Of a stretch of 40,820 nt of DNA, positions 16,868-24,436 are shown piece after piece. The stretch's first letter is position 1. Every line of letters begins with the position of its first letter. This DNA is from Flavobacterium sp. (lineage in GTDB: Bacteria > Bacteroidota > Bacteroidia > Flavobacteriales > Flavobacteriaceae): the NCBI GenBank assembly GCA_017995345.1, contig JAGOJA010000004.1, positions 1 to 40,820 on the forward strand. Reading direction: 5' to 3'. Position numbers and translations under genes: made by a program. The notes below the pieces were generated by a model. It was given only the letters and a program-made list of their open reading frames with translations. It made no database searches and was not told the origin of the DNA.

Positions 16868-18421
16868 TTAGTTTAAGTTTATTTTTTCAGTTTTTGTTTT
16901 GTTTTCATAATTGTTAAAAAACAACGATGCAAAACTTTCATTCGTTTTATGATCAATTCTTCTATAAAAAACATCTGGAGTTATTGCTTTCGGAGAATCA
17001 AATCCACAAGCTCCAATGAATTCTGCAAAAGCTTTTAACGTGTTGTTGTGAAAATGAGCAACACGCACACTCTTGTCAGTTATGTCTAATCCTTTGTATA
17101 AATTCTTATCTTGAGTAGCAATGCCCACGGGACATTTCCCGCTGTCGCATTGTAATGCTTGAATGCAACCCAAAGCAAACATCATTCCTCGTGCACTATA
17201 ACAAGCGTCAGCACCGAGAGACATTGCTTTGGCAATATCAAAACCGGTAATGATTTTTCCTGAAGCCATAATTTTGATTTGATCTCTAAGTCCATATTCT
17301 TTTAAAACTTTACTCACAAATATTAAGCCATCAGCAAGTGCCATTCCCATATAATCAATAAATTCTAATGGTGCTGCTCCAGTACCTCCTTCAGCTCCAT
17401 CAACGGTTATGAAATCAGGAACAATTCCAGTTTCTTTCATTGCCTGAATAATTGAGATGAATTCGTCCTGACGACCAATACAAATTTTAAATCCAACGGG
17501 TTTTCCTTTAGACAGGTCTCTCATTTTTTTCAAAAAATATAATAACTCTACACCATTTGAAAAAGCAGTGTGACCAGCAGGCGAATGGACTGCAATATGA
17601 GGTTGGATATTTCTAATTTTTGCAATTTCAGGCGTATTTTTTTCTCCAGGCAATAATCCCCCATGTCCTGGTTTTGCTCCTTGAGAGAGTTTTAATTCTA
17701 TCATTTTTACTTGTGGGAAACTTGTTTTTTCAGCATATAATTGTTCTGAGAAAGTACCATCGTCATTTCTACAGCCAAAATACCCTGTTCCAATTTGCCA
17801 TATTAAATCACCGCCTTCTAAATGGAAATTACTAATTCCCCCTTCTCCAGTGTTGTGTGCGAATCCGCCTAATTGAGCTCCTTTATTCAAAGAGGAAATG
17901 GCAGTTTTACTCAATGCTCCGTAACTCATCGCACTAATGTTATAAATACTAGCGCTATAAGGCTGAAGACATTGTTCGTTTCCAACTGTTGTTCTGAAAA
18001 ATTGTTTGTCAGCTCTTTTTGGATAAATAGAATGTGCTGCCCACTCATAACCAATGCGGTTAGGATCATCCTGCATTCCGAAGGAAATAGTCTGTTTTAC
18101 ATTTTTGGCTCTCTGATACACAATAGAACGCTGTCTGCGATTGAAAGGTTTTCCGTCTAATTCGCCTTCAAAAAAATACTGACGCATTTCTGGACGAAAA
18201 GATTCCAAAAAATACCTAAATCTACCTACAATAGGGTAATTTTTTTTGACGGTATGACTAGATTGTGATGTATCCTGAATTATTATATACAATAAATAAA
18301 ACGGAATAATCAAAAAGAAATAATTAAGATTACCTAAGTAAGCCAATACGCAACTGATTACTAAAAATGAAATGGTAGCTACCCAAATAATGTGGTGTAC
18401 TGCTAATTTTTTTAAAAACAT
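16868..18421 (-). CDS. Membrane-anchored FMN-binding glutamate synthase family protein
   Basis: Residues ~8-50 form two hydrophobic helices (IIWVATISFLVISCVLAYL and YFFLIIPFYLLYIII), an anchor not found in soluble GltB. The rest (~90-500) is the (beta/alpha)8 FMN-binding glutamate synthase domain: NISAMSYGALSKTAISSL, NTGEGGISNFH, GAKPGHGGLLPG, FITVDGAEGGTGAAPLEF and the cysteine cluster CDSGKCPVGIATQ, likely for an iron-sulfur cluster. There is no glutamine amidotransferase domain, so it cannot by itself be classical glutamate synthase; electron donor and substrate are unknown. Operon partner: the Rnk-like gene downstream. The leader may be attenuated. Confidence 0.9.
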   Translation of the reverse strand: MFLKKLAVHHIIWVATISFLVISCVLAYLGNLNYFFLIIPFYLLYIIIQDTSQSSHTVKKNYPIVGRFRYFLESFRPEMRQYFFEGELDGKPFNRRQRSIVYQRAKNVKQTISFGMQDDPNRIGYEWAAHSIYPKRADKQFFRTTVGNEQCLQPYSASIYNISAMSYGALSKTAISSLNKGAQLGGFAHNTGEGGISNFHLEGGDLIWQIGTGYFGCRNDDGTFSEQLYAEKTSFPQVKMIELKLSQGAKPGHGGLLPGEKNTPEIAKIRNIQPHIAVHSPAGHTAFSNGVELLYFLKKMRDLSKGKPVGFKICIGRQDEFISIIQAMKETGIVPDFITVDGAEGGTGAAPLEFIDYMGMALADGLIFVSKVLKEYGLRDQIKIMASGKIITGFDIAKAMSLGADACYSARGMMFALGCIQALQCDSGKCPVGIATQDKNLYKGLDITDKSVRVAHFHNNTLKAFAEFIGACGFDSPKAITPDVFYRRIDHKTNESFASLFFNNYENKTKTEKINLN

Positions 18422-18491
18422 GTTTTTAAATTAGTTTAGGTTTTAAAAATGGTGATTTTTAAAACCGTTGAATAAATATAAATGGTGTAAA

Positions 18492-18669
18492 GAAAAACCT
18501 TCGTCTCGAAGTAGTTTGTTTTATTTAGACGAAGGTCTAAAATTGACAAAGGCTTTTGAATGTGAAAAATTTGCGCTAAACACAAAAATCTCTCTAAAAA
18601 GAGAGGTCCTGACTGCTGTTTTATTTGGAAATATTTTCATAAAAATTAAATTTTCACTTTGCAAAAATA
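18492..18669 (-). ncRNA. Candidate small RNA or attenuated leader
   Basis: On the minus strand the -7 element TATTTTTG (18662-18669) would start a transcript near 18655. A hairpin CTCTCT / AGAGAG (18590-18605) followed by ATTTTTG comes first. Then comes a perfect 10-bp hairpin (arms 18497-18506 and 18527-18536) followed by five T residues, like an intrinsic terminator. The downstream enzyme gene starts ~70 bases later. The region could be a ~160-base small RNA or an attenuation leader; no known riboswitch was recognised. Confidence 0.35.
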
Positions 18670-18788
18670 CATCCATTTTTTCAGTTTTAAAGCTTTTTTT
18701 TTGGATTTGTATCATATTTAACATGCTGCAATAGAGATGTTTTTGATTTTTTAATAAAAATACGTTTTCTAAGAAGTAGTTGTTGTCT

Positions 18789-18810
18789 AAAATGTAGCTT
18801 TACATTTTAA
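18789..18810 (+). promoter_or_regulatory. Inverted repeat upstream of csaA
   Basis: Perfect 9-bp inverted repeat TAAAATGTA / TACATTTTA around GCTT, 19 bases before the start codon. It overlaps a TAGCTTTA (18796-18803) that resembles the -7 element, so it may be an operator or part of the core promoter. Confidence 0.35.
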
Positions 18811-18828
18811 AAACAAAACGAACAATAT

Positions 18829-19164
18829 ATGGAGCTGACCTGGAATGAATTTGAAAGAGTAGAAATGCGTGTGGGAACTATTCTAGAAGTTACGGATTTA
18901 CTGGAAGCTAGAAAACCAGCGTATCAAATGGTCATTGATTTTGGTTCCGAAATCGGAATCCGAAAGACAGCTGCACAAATAACAAAACGATACATGAAAG
19001 AAGATTTATTGAACCGGCAGCTAGTTGCAGTTATCAATTTCCCTAAAAAACAGATCGGAAAATTTATCAGCGATTGTTTGGTTTTAGGTGCAGTTGGGGA
19101 GGAAGGTGACGTGGTTTTACTGGCTCCTGATTTTAAAATAGAAAATGGATTGCGAATTGCCTAG
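18829..19164 (+). CDS. csaA: tRNA-binding (CsaA-like) protein
   Basis: A 111-residue stand-alone OB-fold of the tRNA-binding domain family, as in CsaA and the C-terminus of methionyl-tRNA synthetase. Visible motifs are RVEMRVGTILEVTDL near 11-25, KPAYQMVIDFG near 33-43, and the IRKTAAQITKRY / LLNRQLVAVINFPKKQIGKFISD block (51-85) that supplies the tRNA-binding groove. CsaA homologues have been described as tRNA-binding and chaperone-like proteins. The gene is monocistronic, with its own terminator. Confidence 0.92.
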   Translation: MELTWNEFERVEMRVGTILEVTDLLEARKPAYQMVIDFGSEIGIRKTAAQITKRYMKEDLLNRQLVAVINFPKKQIGKFISDCLVLGAVGEEGDVVLLAPDFKIENGLRIA

Positions 19165-19211
19165 TTTGTAAAGCTGAAAATAATGAAGCCAACTAGAAGT
19201 GATTTTGTAGA

Positions 19212-19258
19212 AAAAAAGTCCAAAAAACCTAAAACCAGAAGACTTTTGGACTTTTTTA
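19212..19258 (+). terminator. Terminator after csaA
   Basis: A 14-base arm AAAAAAGTCCAAAA (19212-19225) pairs with TTTTGGACTTTTTT (19244-19257) around an 18-base loop. The paired A and T runs make it usable from both strands, so it probably also ends the DUF3276 transcript. Confidence 0.8.
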
Positions 19259-19280
19259 TTTGTAAGTAAGTAGCAGAAAA

Positions 19281-19661
19281 TTAAATATCATCAAATTCTA
19301 TATCAGTAAAAGTTGATGTTTGCGGTATAATTTCATCATCTGATTTTTCAGATGCATATTCTTTTTTGAAATCTTTTTGGTGTCTTTCAGAGATTACTTC
19401 TTCGCCTTTGTGGTTCAAAACATACGAGGTCATTTCTTCCAGAATTTCTGCAAAGGCAGTGAAATCTTCTTTGTATAAATAGATTTTATGTTTTTTGAAG
19501 TGGAAAGAGCCATCTTCTTCAGTAAATTTTTTGCTTTCAGTAATGGTAATGTAATAATCATCTGCTTTTGTCGCTCTCACATCAAAGAAATAGGTTCTTC
19601 GTCCAGCTCTTAAAACTTTAGAAAATATCTCTTCTTTTTCTAACATGTCATGTTCTCTCAT
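19281..19661 (-). CDS. DUF3276 / Pur-alpha-type nucleic-acid-binding protein
   Basis: The core (LEKEEIFSKVLRAGRRTYFFDVRATKADDYYITITESKK..., with SFHFKKHKIYLYKEDFTAF) is the DUF3276 form of the PUR repeat, related to the single-stranded nucleic-acid-binding Pur-alpha fold and to BpuR of Borrelia. An acidic tail (SEKSDDEIIPQTST...FDDI) follows. The longest frame begins at a TTG (19676). I prefer the ATG at 19661, giving MREHDMLEKEE and 126 residues; ATG at 19646 is an alternative. A good promoter lies upstream (19701-19732). A role in RNA or DNA binding is inferred from the fold. Confidence 0.85.
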   Translation of the reverse strand: MREHDMLEKEEIFSKVLRAGRRTYFFDVRATKADDYYITITESKKFTEEDGSFHFKKHKIYLYKEDFTAFAEILEEMTSYVLNHKGEEVISERHQKDFKKEYASEKSDDEIIPQTSTFTDIEFDDI

Positions 19662-19700
19662 AATCCGTTCTATCAATTTATGGTTGTTAACTAGTATCCA

Positions 19701-19732
19701 AAAATCTATAAAAAATATGTATTACACAACAA
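19701..19732 (-). promoter_or_regulatory. Putative promoter of the DUF3276 gene
   Basis: On the minus strand, TTG (19730-19732, spacer 21; or 19727-19729, spacer 18) followed by TAGATTTT (19701-19708), one mismatch from TAnnTTTG. It overlaps the end of the ABC exporter gene, suggesting independent expression. Confidence 0.45.
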
Positions 19733-21493
19733 TTATAGCATTTCTTTTTCTGAAAGTTGTCTCAAATACAAAGCAGCATAATGCCCTTCTTGATTTATCA
19801 ATTGATTATGAGAACCTTGTTCGATAATTTGTCCTTTATCAACAATTATAATTCTATCCGCATTTTTAGCAGAGGAAACGCGATGACTTACTATAATAGT
19901 TGTTTTGTCTTTGCAAATTTCATGTAAGTTGTTCAATATTGCTTCCTCAGTCTCAGTATCTACGGCTGACAAACAGTCGTCAAAAAGTAAAATGGGGGGG
20001 TTCTTAATAATCGCTCTGGCAATAGAAACTCTTTGTTTTTGACCGCCGGAAAGTGTAATTCCTCTTTCGCCCAAAACTGTTTCGTATTGTCTATTAAAGC
20101 CCATGATATTGTCATGAACAACGGCGCTTTTTGCTGCTGCTTCCACTTCTTGTAAAGTTGCATTCTCTTTGCCAAACATGATGTTATTCTTGATGCTATC
20201 TGAAAACAAAAACGCATCTTGTGGAACTATTCCGATGCTGTTTCGCAAATCAAAAAGATTGAGCGTGCTTATTTCGCTTCCGTCAATGGTTATTTTTCCC
20301 TCGGTTACATCATACATTCTAGAAATTAAGGACAAAATAGTTGATTTTCCAGATCCTGTTTTTCCTAAAATAGCTAAAGTTTCTCCTTTTTTGACTGTGA
20401 AAGAGATGTTTTGTAACGCTTTGATATTAGTGCCTTCGTAAGTATAGCTTACGTTTTCGAAAGAAATAGAGCCTTCAATCACTGATTTATTCGGATTTTT
20501 ATTTTTTATCTCTGGTTCAATTTTAAGAAATTCATTTAATCTTTTTTGAGAAGCTTCGGCCTCTTGAACCATCGAAGAAACCCATCCTAAAGACGCTACT
20601 GGCCAAGTAAGCATGTTGATGTACAAAATGAACTCGGCAATGGTTCCAATACTTTTTATTGATCCGTTGATGTACATTAAACCACCAAAATAAATAACCA
20701 CTAAATTGCTGATTCCTATTAGTGCCAACATTAAGGGGCCAAATAAGGATTGGACTTTGGCCACGTTCAAACTTTTATTTTTGCTTTCATTGGCTAAATT
20801 CACCATGTTATTTTGGTGTTGATTTTCTAATGAATACGCTTTTATCACTCGGATTCCTGAAAATATTTCTTGCGAAAAACTAGAAAGTTTAGATAAGTTT
20901 TGTTGAAAAACAGTGCTCCTAACATTGATTTCAGAGCTGAGTTTGAAAATAGCGTACGATAAAATGGGCAAAGGAAGTAACGTATATAAAGTCAGTAGTG
21001 GTGATACATTATACATATACACGATTACTATAGCAAAACGAAAAACGGTATTTATGGTGTACATTACCGCTGGACCTACGTACGTTCTTACTCTGGAAAC
21101 ATCCTCGCTGATGCGGTTCATTAAATCTCCAGTGCGATTTTGCTTGTAAAAATTTTGTGAAAGATTCTCATATTGACGAAACACTTCATTTTTCAAATCA
21201 AATTCAATGTGGCGTGACATTACAATTAACGTTTGCCTCATTAAGAAAGTAAGAAACTCTGCCACGATTGAAGCCGCAACAATCAAAAGTAAATTTGAAA
21301 TTAATTCCTTATGAATAACAGATTTGGCTATAGTATTGTCTTTGGCGAAAGCCTCGATTGCTTGAAAAGATTTGCTGATCAACTTGGGGGTGAAAAGCAT
21401 AAATATTTGTGCAATTATAGTAAAAAATATTCCCAGTAAAAAACTGTATTTATATTTGATGAAATATTTATTTAAATAACGTAATTCTTTCAT
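19733..21493 (-). CDS. ABC exporter, fused permease-ATPase (MsbA/LmrA-type)
   Basis: Half-transporter with six transmembrane helices (~15-300) and a C-terminal ATPase. Walker A GKTGSGKST (377-385), Q-loop PQDAF (424-428), signature LSGGQ (481-485), Walker B ILLFDD (501-506) and H-loop H537 are all present. The residue after the Walker B Asp, normally the catalytic Glu, is Asp (D506), as in the degenerate halves of some heterodimeric exporters. It may therefore be a homodimer with reduced hydrolysis or need a partner encoded elsewhere. Substrate cannot be predicted. It is divergent from the leucine dehydrogenase gene, across a 19-bp palindrome. Confidence 0.92.
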   Translation of the reverse strand: MKELRYLNKYFIKYKYSFLLGIFFTIIAQIFMLFTPKLISKSFQAIEAFAKDNTIAKSVIHKELISNLLLIVAASIVAEFLTFLMRQTLIVMSRHIEFDLKNEVFRQYENLSQNFYKQNRTGDLMNRISEDVSRVRTYVGPAVMYTINTVFRFAIVIVYMYNVSPLLTLYTLLPLPILSYAIFKLSSEINVRSTVFQQNLSKLSSFSQEIFSGIRVIKAYSLENQHQNNMVNLANESKNKSLNVAKVQSLFGPLMLALIGISNLVVIYFGGLMYINGSIKSIGTIAEFILYINMLTWPVASLGWVSSMVQEAEASQKRLNEFLKIEPEIKNKNPNKSVIEGSISFENVSYTYEGTNIKALQNISFTVKKGETLAILGKTGSGKSTILSLISRMYDVTEGKITIDGSEISTLNLFDLRNSIGIVPQDAFLFSDSIKNNIMFGKENATLQEVEAAAKSAVVHDNIMGFNRQYETVLGERGITLSGGQKQRVSIARAIIKNPPILLFDDCLSAVDTETEEAILNNLHEICKDKTTIIVSHRVSSAKNADRIIIVDKGQIIEQGSHNQLINQEGHYAALYLRQLSEKEML

Positions 21494-21605
21494 TTTTTAT
21501 AAGATATTCTATGTTTAAATAGTTATGTTTTTTTAAAATAAGCTTGCTTTTTAATAAATCCAGTAAAAATAATAATCAGCGAGTTAAATCGACGATTTGA
21601 TGATT

Positions 21606-21645
21606 TTTAAACAAAAAATAAATACATATTTATTTTTTGTTTAAA
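21606..21645. repeat. Perfect 19-bp inverted repeat, divergent intergenic
   Basis: TTTAAACAAAAAATAAATA (21606-21624) and its exact reverse complement (21627-21645) around a 2-base centre CA. It lies between the divergent ABC exporter and leucine dehydrogenase starts. The right arm overlaps TAAATTTG (21642-21649), a -7 element facing leucine dehydrogenase, so it may be an operator. Confidence 0.6.
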
Positions 21646-21649
21646 TTTG
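21642..21649 (+). promoter_or_regulatory. -7 element upstream of leucine dehydrogenase
   Basis: TAAATTTG matches TAnnTTTG exactly and overlaps the right arm of the 19-bp inverted repeat by four bases. It implies a ~45-base leader. No TTG at -33 is apparent. Confidence 0.35.
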
Positions 21650-21699
21650 GATTGTCTTTTTAATAAATTCGTAATTTATTACTATAAAAACGTATACAT

Positions 21700-22806
21700 A
21701 TGAATGCAGCTTTTACAACAGGAAAGGAATTTCAAAAAATGGACCCCGTTTTTGGTCAATTATCATTTGATGATCATGAACAAATTGTATTTTGCTACGA
21801 CAAAGATACAGGTTTAAAAGCAATTATTGGTATTCATAATTCGGTTATGGGGCCTGCTTTGGGTGGTACTCGAATGTATAATTATGCAAACGAATGGGAA
21901 GCCTTAAATGATGTTTTGCGCCTTTCTCGCGGTATGACTTATAAAGCTGCGATTACGGGATTGAATATTGGTGGCGGAAAAGCTGTGATTATTGGAGATG
22001 CTAAAACGCAAAAAACGCCTGAGTTGATGCGTAAGTTTGGTGAATTCGTACATTCTTTAAGCGGGAGATATATTACTGCTGAGGATATAGGAATGGAAAC
22101 CGCAGATATGGACATCGTGAGAGATGTCACCCCTTATGTTACTGGAATTTCTGAATCAAGAGGAGGTTCTGGAAATCCATCACCTGTTACGGCTTATGGT
22201 GTGTATTTAGGAATGAAAGCGGCCGCAAAACAACAATTTGGTTCGGATGTTTTGAATGGTAGAAAAGTTTTGGTGCAAGGAATTGGTCACGTTGGTGAAA
22301 TTTTAGTGGATTATTTAACAAAAGAAGGTGCAATAGTCACTATCGCTGACATCAATGAGGAAAAACTGACTGAAGTGGGAGCAAAGTACCATGCGGAAAT
22401 TTTCAGAGGAGAAGATCTGTACAGTGCAGAGGTTGATATTTATGCGCCTTGTGCGATGGGGGCAACATTAAATGACGATACCGTTTATAAAATTAAAGCA
22501 AAAGTAATTGCTGGTGCTGCTAATAATCAATTGGCTGATGAGAATGTTCACGGTGCAATTTTACAAGATAGAGGTATTCTTTACGCTCCGGATTTCTTGA
22601 TTAATGCAGGTGGAATTATCAATGTTTATGCTGAATTAGCGCACTATGATAAAGTAGAGATTATGCGTAAAACAGAGAATATATATAATACGACATTAGA
22701 AATATTTGATTTTGCGATTGCTAACAAGATGACAACTCACCATGCTGCTTTGACGATTGCTCAAAACCGTATCAATCAAAGAAAAATAGAAAATAGTAAA
22801 AAGTAA
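21700..22806 (+). CDS. Leucine/valine dehydrogenase (Glu/Leu/Phe/Val dehydrogenase family)
   Basis: Reversible NAD-dependent oxidative deamination of branched-chain amino acids. GPALGGTRMY (51-60) is the substrate loop. K82 and K94 (YKAAI, GGGKAVI) have the same 12-residue spacing as K68 and K80 of Bacillus leucine dehydrogenase. The NAD-binding motif is GIGHVG (194-199). GAANNQLADE and INAGGIINVYAEL are conserved near the C-terminus. Length 368 residues agrees. The lack of a Glu-type specificity pattern makes leucine or valine more likely than glutamate. ilvE lies 9 kb away and handles the same substrates. Divergent from the ABC exporter. Confidence 0.92.
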   Translation: MNAAFTTGKEFQKMDPVFGQLSFDDHEQIVFCYDKDTGLKAIIGIHNSVMGPALGGTRMYNYANEWEALNDVLRLSRGMTYKAAITGLNIGGGKAVIIGDAKTQKTPELMRKFGEFVHSLSGRYITAEDIGMETADMDIVRDVTPYVTGISESRGGSGNPSPVTAYGVYLGMKAAAKQQFGSDVLNGRKVLVQGIGHVGEILVDYLTKEGAIVTIADINEEKLTEVGAKYHAEIFRGEDLYSAEVDIYAPCAMGATLNDDTVYKIKAKVIAGAANNQLADENVHGAILQDRGILYAPDFLINAGGIINVYAELAHYDKVEIMRKTENIYNTTLEIFDFAIANKMTTHHAALTIAQNRINQRKIENSKK

Positions 22807-22921
22807 GAATTACATTCAATTATCAGTATTCCGAGAACAAATTAGTGCTGTTTGCGAAATACTGTCGATTGAATACTTTAAAATAAGCGATTATATATTT
22901 TATTTTAAAAAAGGAAATACT

Positions 22922-22929
22922 TAGTTTTG
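22922..22929 (+). promoter_or_regulatory. -7 element upstream of nusB
   Basis: TAGTTTTG matches TAnnTTTG, 28 bases before the GTG start of nusB. No -33 TTG was found. Confidence 0.35.
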
Positions 22930-22957
22930 CACCCTAATTAATAAAAGTTCTTACAAG

Positions 22958-23902
22958 GTGGTAAATAGAAGACACATTCGCGTTAAAGTTATGCAATCCA
23001 TTTATGCGATGCATCAAAGCGGTTCAGATAATCTGGAAAAAGAAGAGAAATTCCTTTTTTACAGTATCGACAATATTCAAGATTTATACCTTATAATGCT
23101 TTCTTCGCTGATTGAAATTTGTAAAACAGAGACTGTCTTTTTGCATAAATCAAGTTTGAAACATCTTGCAACTCCTGAGGATCGAAAACCAAACGAAAAA
23201 TTCATCAAAAATAGAATCTTTCAAATTCTAGCTGAAAACAATTCACTTAGCATTGCCTTGGAAAACCGTAAAATCAATAATTGGTCTTTAAATGACGATT
23301 ATATTGTATTGCTTTTGAATGATATTAAAGCGAGTAAATTGTATGCAGATTACATGAGTAATTCAGTAAGTACATTTGAAGAAGATAGACAGTTCATTGT
23401 TGATTTATTTATGGATGTAATTGTCCCAAATGAAAAGTTATATGAATATTTAGAGGATGATAAGCTAACTTGGGTAGATGATATTCCGGTTGTAAACACG
23501 TATATTATCAAGCAATTGAAAGTAATTAAATCAGGAGAAGACGATAATTTCAGAGTGCCAAAATTGTATAAAGACAATGAAGACAAGGATTTTGTAAAAG
23601 ATTTGTTCAGAAAAACAGTCTTAAACGAAACGGATTTAGCCAAAGAATATCTGGATAAAACCCCTAACTGGGACACGGAAAGAATTGCCGAAATTGATAC
23701 CATTATCCTAAAAATGGCAATATGTGAATTTTTGAAATTCCCATCGATTCCTGTGAAAGTAACTCTTAACGAATATTTAGAAGTTGCTAAAGAATATTCT
23801 ACGCCAAAAAGTAGTATTTTTATCAACGGAATTTTAGACAATTTAGTAAAAGAACTGGAAGCCAGTAAAAGAATCATTAAAGCTGGTCGTGGTTTAATGT
23901 AA
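22958..23902 (+). CDS. nusB: Transcription antitermination factor NusB, long Bacteroidetes form
   Basis: Binds boxA RNA with S10 in antitermination and rRNA transcription. The N-terminus VNRRHIRVKVMQSIYAMHQSG is the RNA-binding start of NusB. The typical C-terminal helices appear late: LAKEYLDKTPNWDTERIAEIDTIILKMAICEFLKFPSIPVKVTLNEYLEVAKEYSTPKSSIFINGILD (about 228-296). About 160 residues are inserted between them, so the protein is 314 residues instead of ~140, as usual in Bacteroidetes. The start is GTG; no ATG lies in the conserved N-terminus. yajC follows after 30 bases, so the two form an operon. Confidence 0.95.
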   Translation: MVNRRHIRVKVMQSIYAMHQSGSDNLEKEEKFLFYSIDNIQDLYLIMLSSLIEICKTETVFLHKSSLKHLATPEDRKPNEKFIKNRIFQILAENNSLSIALENRKINNWSLNDDYIVLLLNDIKASKLYADYMSNSVSTFEEDRQFIVDLFMDVIVPNEKLYEYLEDDKLTWVDDIPVVNTYIIKQLKVIKSGEDDNFRVPKLYKDNEDKDFVKDLFRKTVLNETDLAKEYLDKTPNWDTERIAEIDTIILKMAICEFLKFPSIPVKVTLNEYLEVAKEYSTPKSSIFINGILDNLVKELEASKRIIKAGRGLM

Positions 23903-23932
23903 TAATTAATAAATAAAAAGAGAATTAAAATT

Positions 23933-24205
23933 ATGGAACAATTAACTCAGTTTGCACCGTTTATATTAATGTTTGTGGTGATCTATTTCTTTATGATTAG
24001 ACCACAACAGAAAAAAGCAAAACAAGAAAAAGAATTTGAAAGCACCTTGAAAGTAGGTGATAAAATCATTACTAAAAGTGGTCTTCATGGTAAAGTTTCG
24101 GAGCTAGCAGATACAACTGTTGTTATTGAAACGATGTCAGGAAAATTAAAAATGGAGCGTTCTGCTATTTCTATGGAAATGAGCGCTGCTTTGAGCAAAA
24201 AATAA
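23933..24205 (+). CDS. yajC: Preprotein translocase accessory subunit YajC
   Basis: A 90-residue inner-membrane protein. One N-terminal transmembrane helix (about 7-22, FAPFILMFVVIYFFMI) is followed at once by RPQQKKAKQEKEFE, the YajC signature. The cytoplasmic domain contains VGDKIITKSGLHGKVSEL and ends in a short helix. YajC associates with SecDF and SecYEG and modulates protein export. It is co-transcribed with nusB, followed by a strong terminator. Confidence 0.96.
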   Translation: MEQLTQFAPFILMFVVIYFFMIRPQQKKAKQEKEFESTLKVGDKIITKSGLHGKVSELADTTVVIETMSGKLKMERSAISMEMSAALSKK

Positions 24206-24225
24206 GATACATTTTTTATCTATGC

Positions 24226-24262
24226 AAAAGTCCCAATCACTAAGCGATTGGGACTTTTTTTT
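24226..24262 (+). terminator. Terminator after yajC
   Basis: Perfect 13-bp stem (24226-24238 with 24246-24258), 7-base loop, and a T run to 24262. It closes the nusB-yajC operon. Confidence 0.92.
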
Positions 24263-24296
24263 GAACATAATTTACATTTTATTATGTCTAAGAAAT

Positions 24297-24333
24297 ACAA
24301 GTCTCATTTCTAAAATGTGAAAATAAGACTTGT
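24297..24333 (-). other. Nested inverted repeat downstream of pepT
   Basis: Arms ACAAGTCT (24297-24304) and AGACTTGT (24326-24333) enclose a smaller CATTT / AAATG hairpin. It lies ~100 bases past the pepT stop and could be its terminator, but the T content on the minus side is modest (ATTTCTT). Confidence 0.3.
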
Positions 24334-24436
24334 TTATATCAGAATTAAAAAACGATAGCCTGCCTTTTTACTTATAATGAATTCAATGTAAATCGATAAA
24401 TTGTATTCATACAAATGCACGCGCGTTCCTACTGCT

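Larger units (their letters stand above)
18422..18828. other. Divergent intergenic region with several hairpins
   Basis: A 407-base gap between the divergent glutamate-synthase-like and csaA genes. It has candidate hairpins 18497-18536 and 18590-18605, a minus-strand -7 element (18662-18669) and a 9-bp palindrome near csaA (18789-18810). Short ORFs here (up to ~88 codons on the plus strand) have no family features and are probably chance. Confidence 0.5.

Noticed and set aside
18468-18734. An 88-codon plus-strand ORF before csaA
   Set aside because: It runs through several hairpins and has no recognisable domain, promoter or conserved composition; a chance ORF or RNA is more likely.
23350-23877. 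A 175-codon open frame antisense to nusB
   Set aside because: It lies wholly within a well-supported gene, is rich in Ser and Leu as expected of an antisense AT-rich frame, and has no family motif. The same holds for the other shadow frames in this window.
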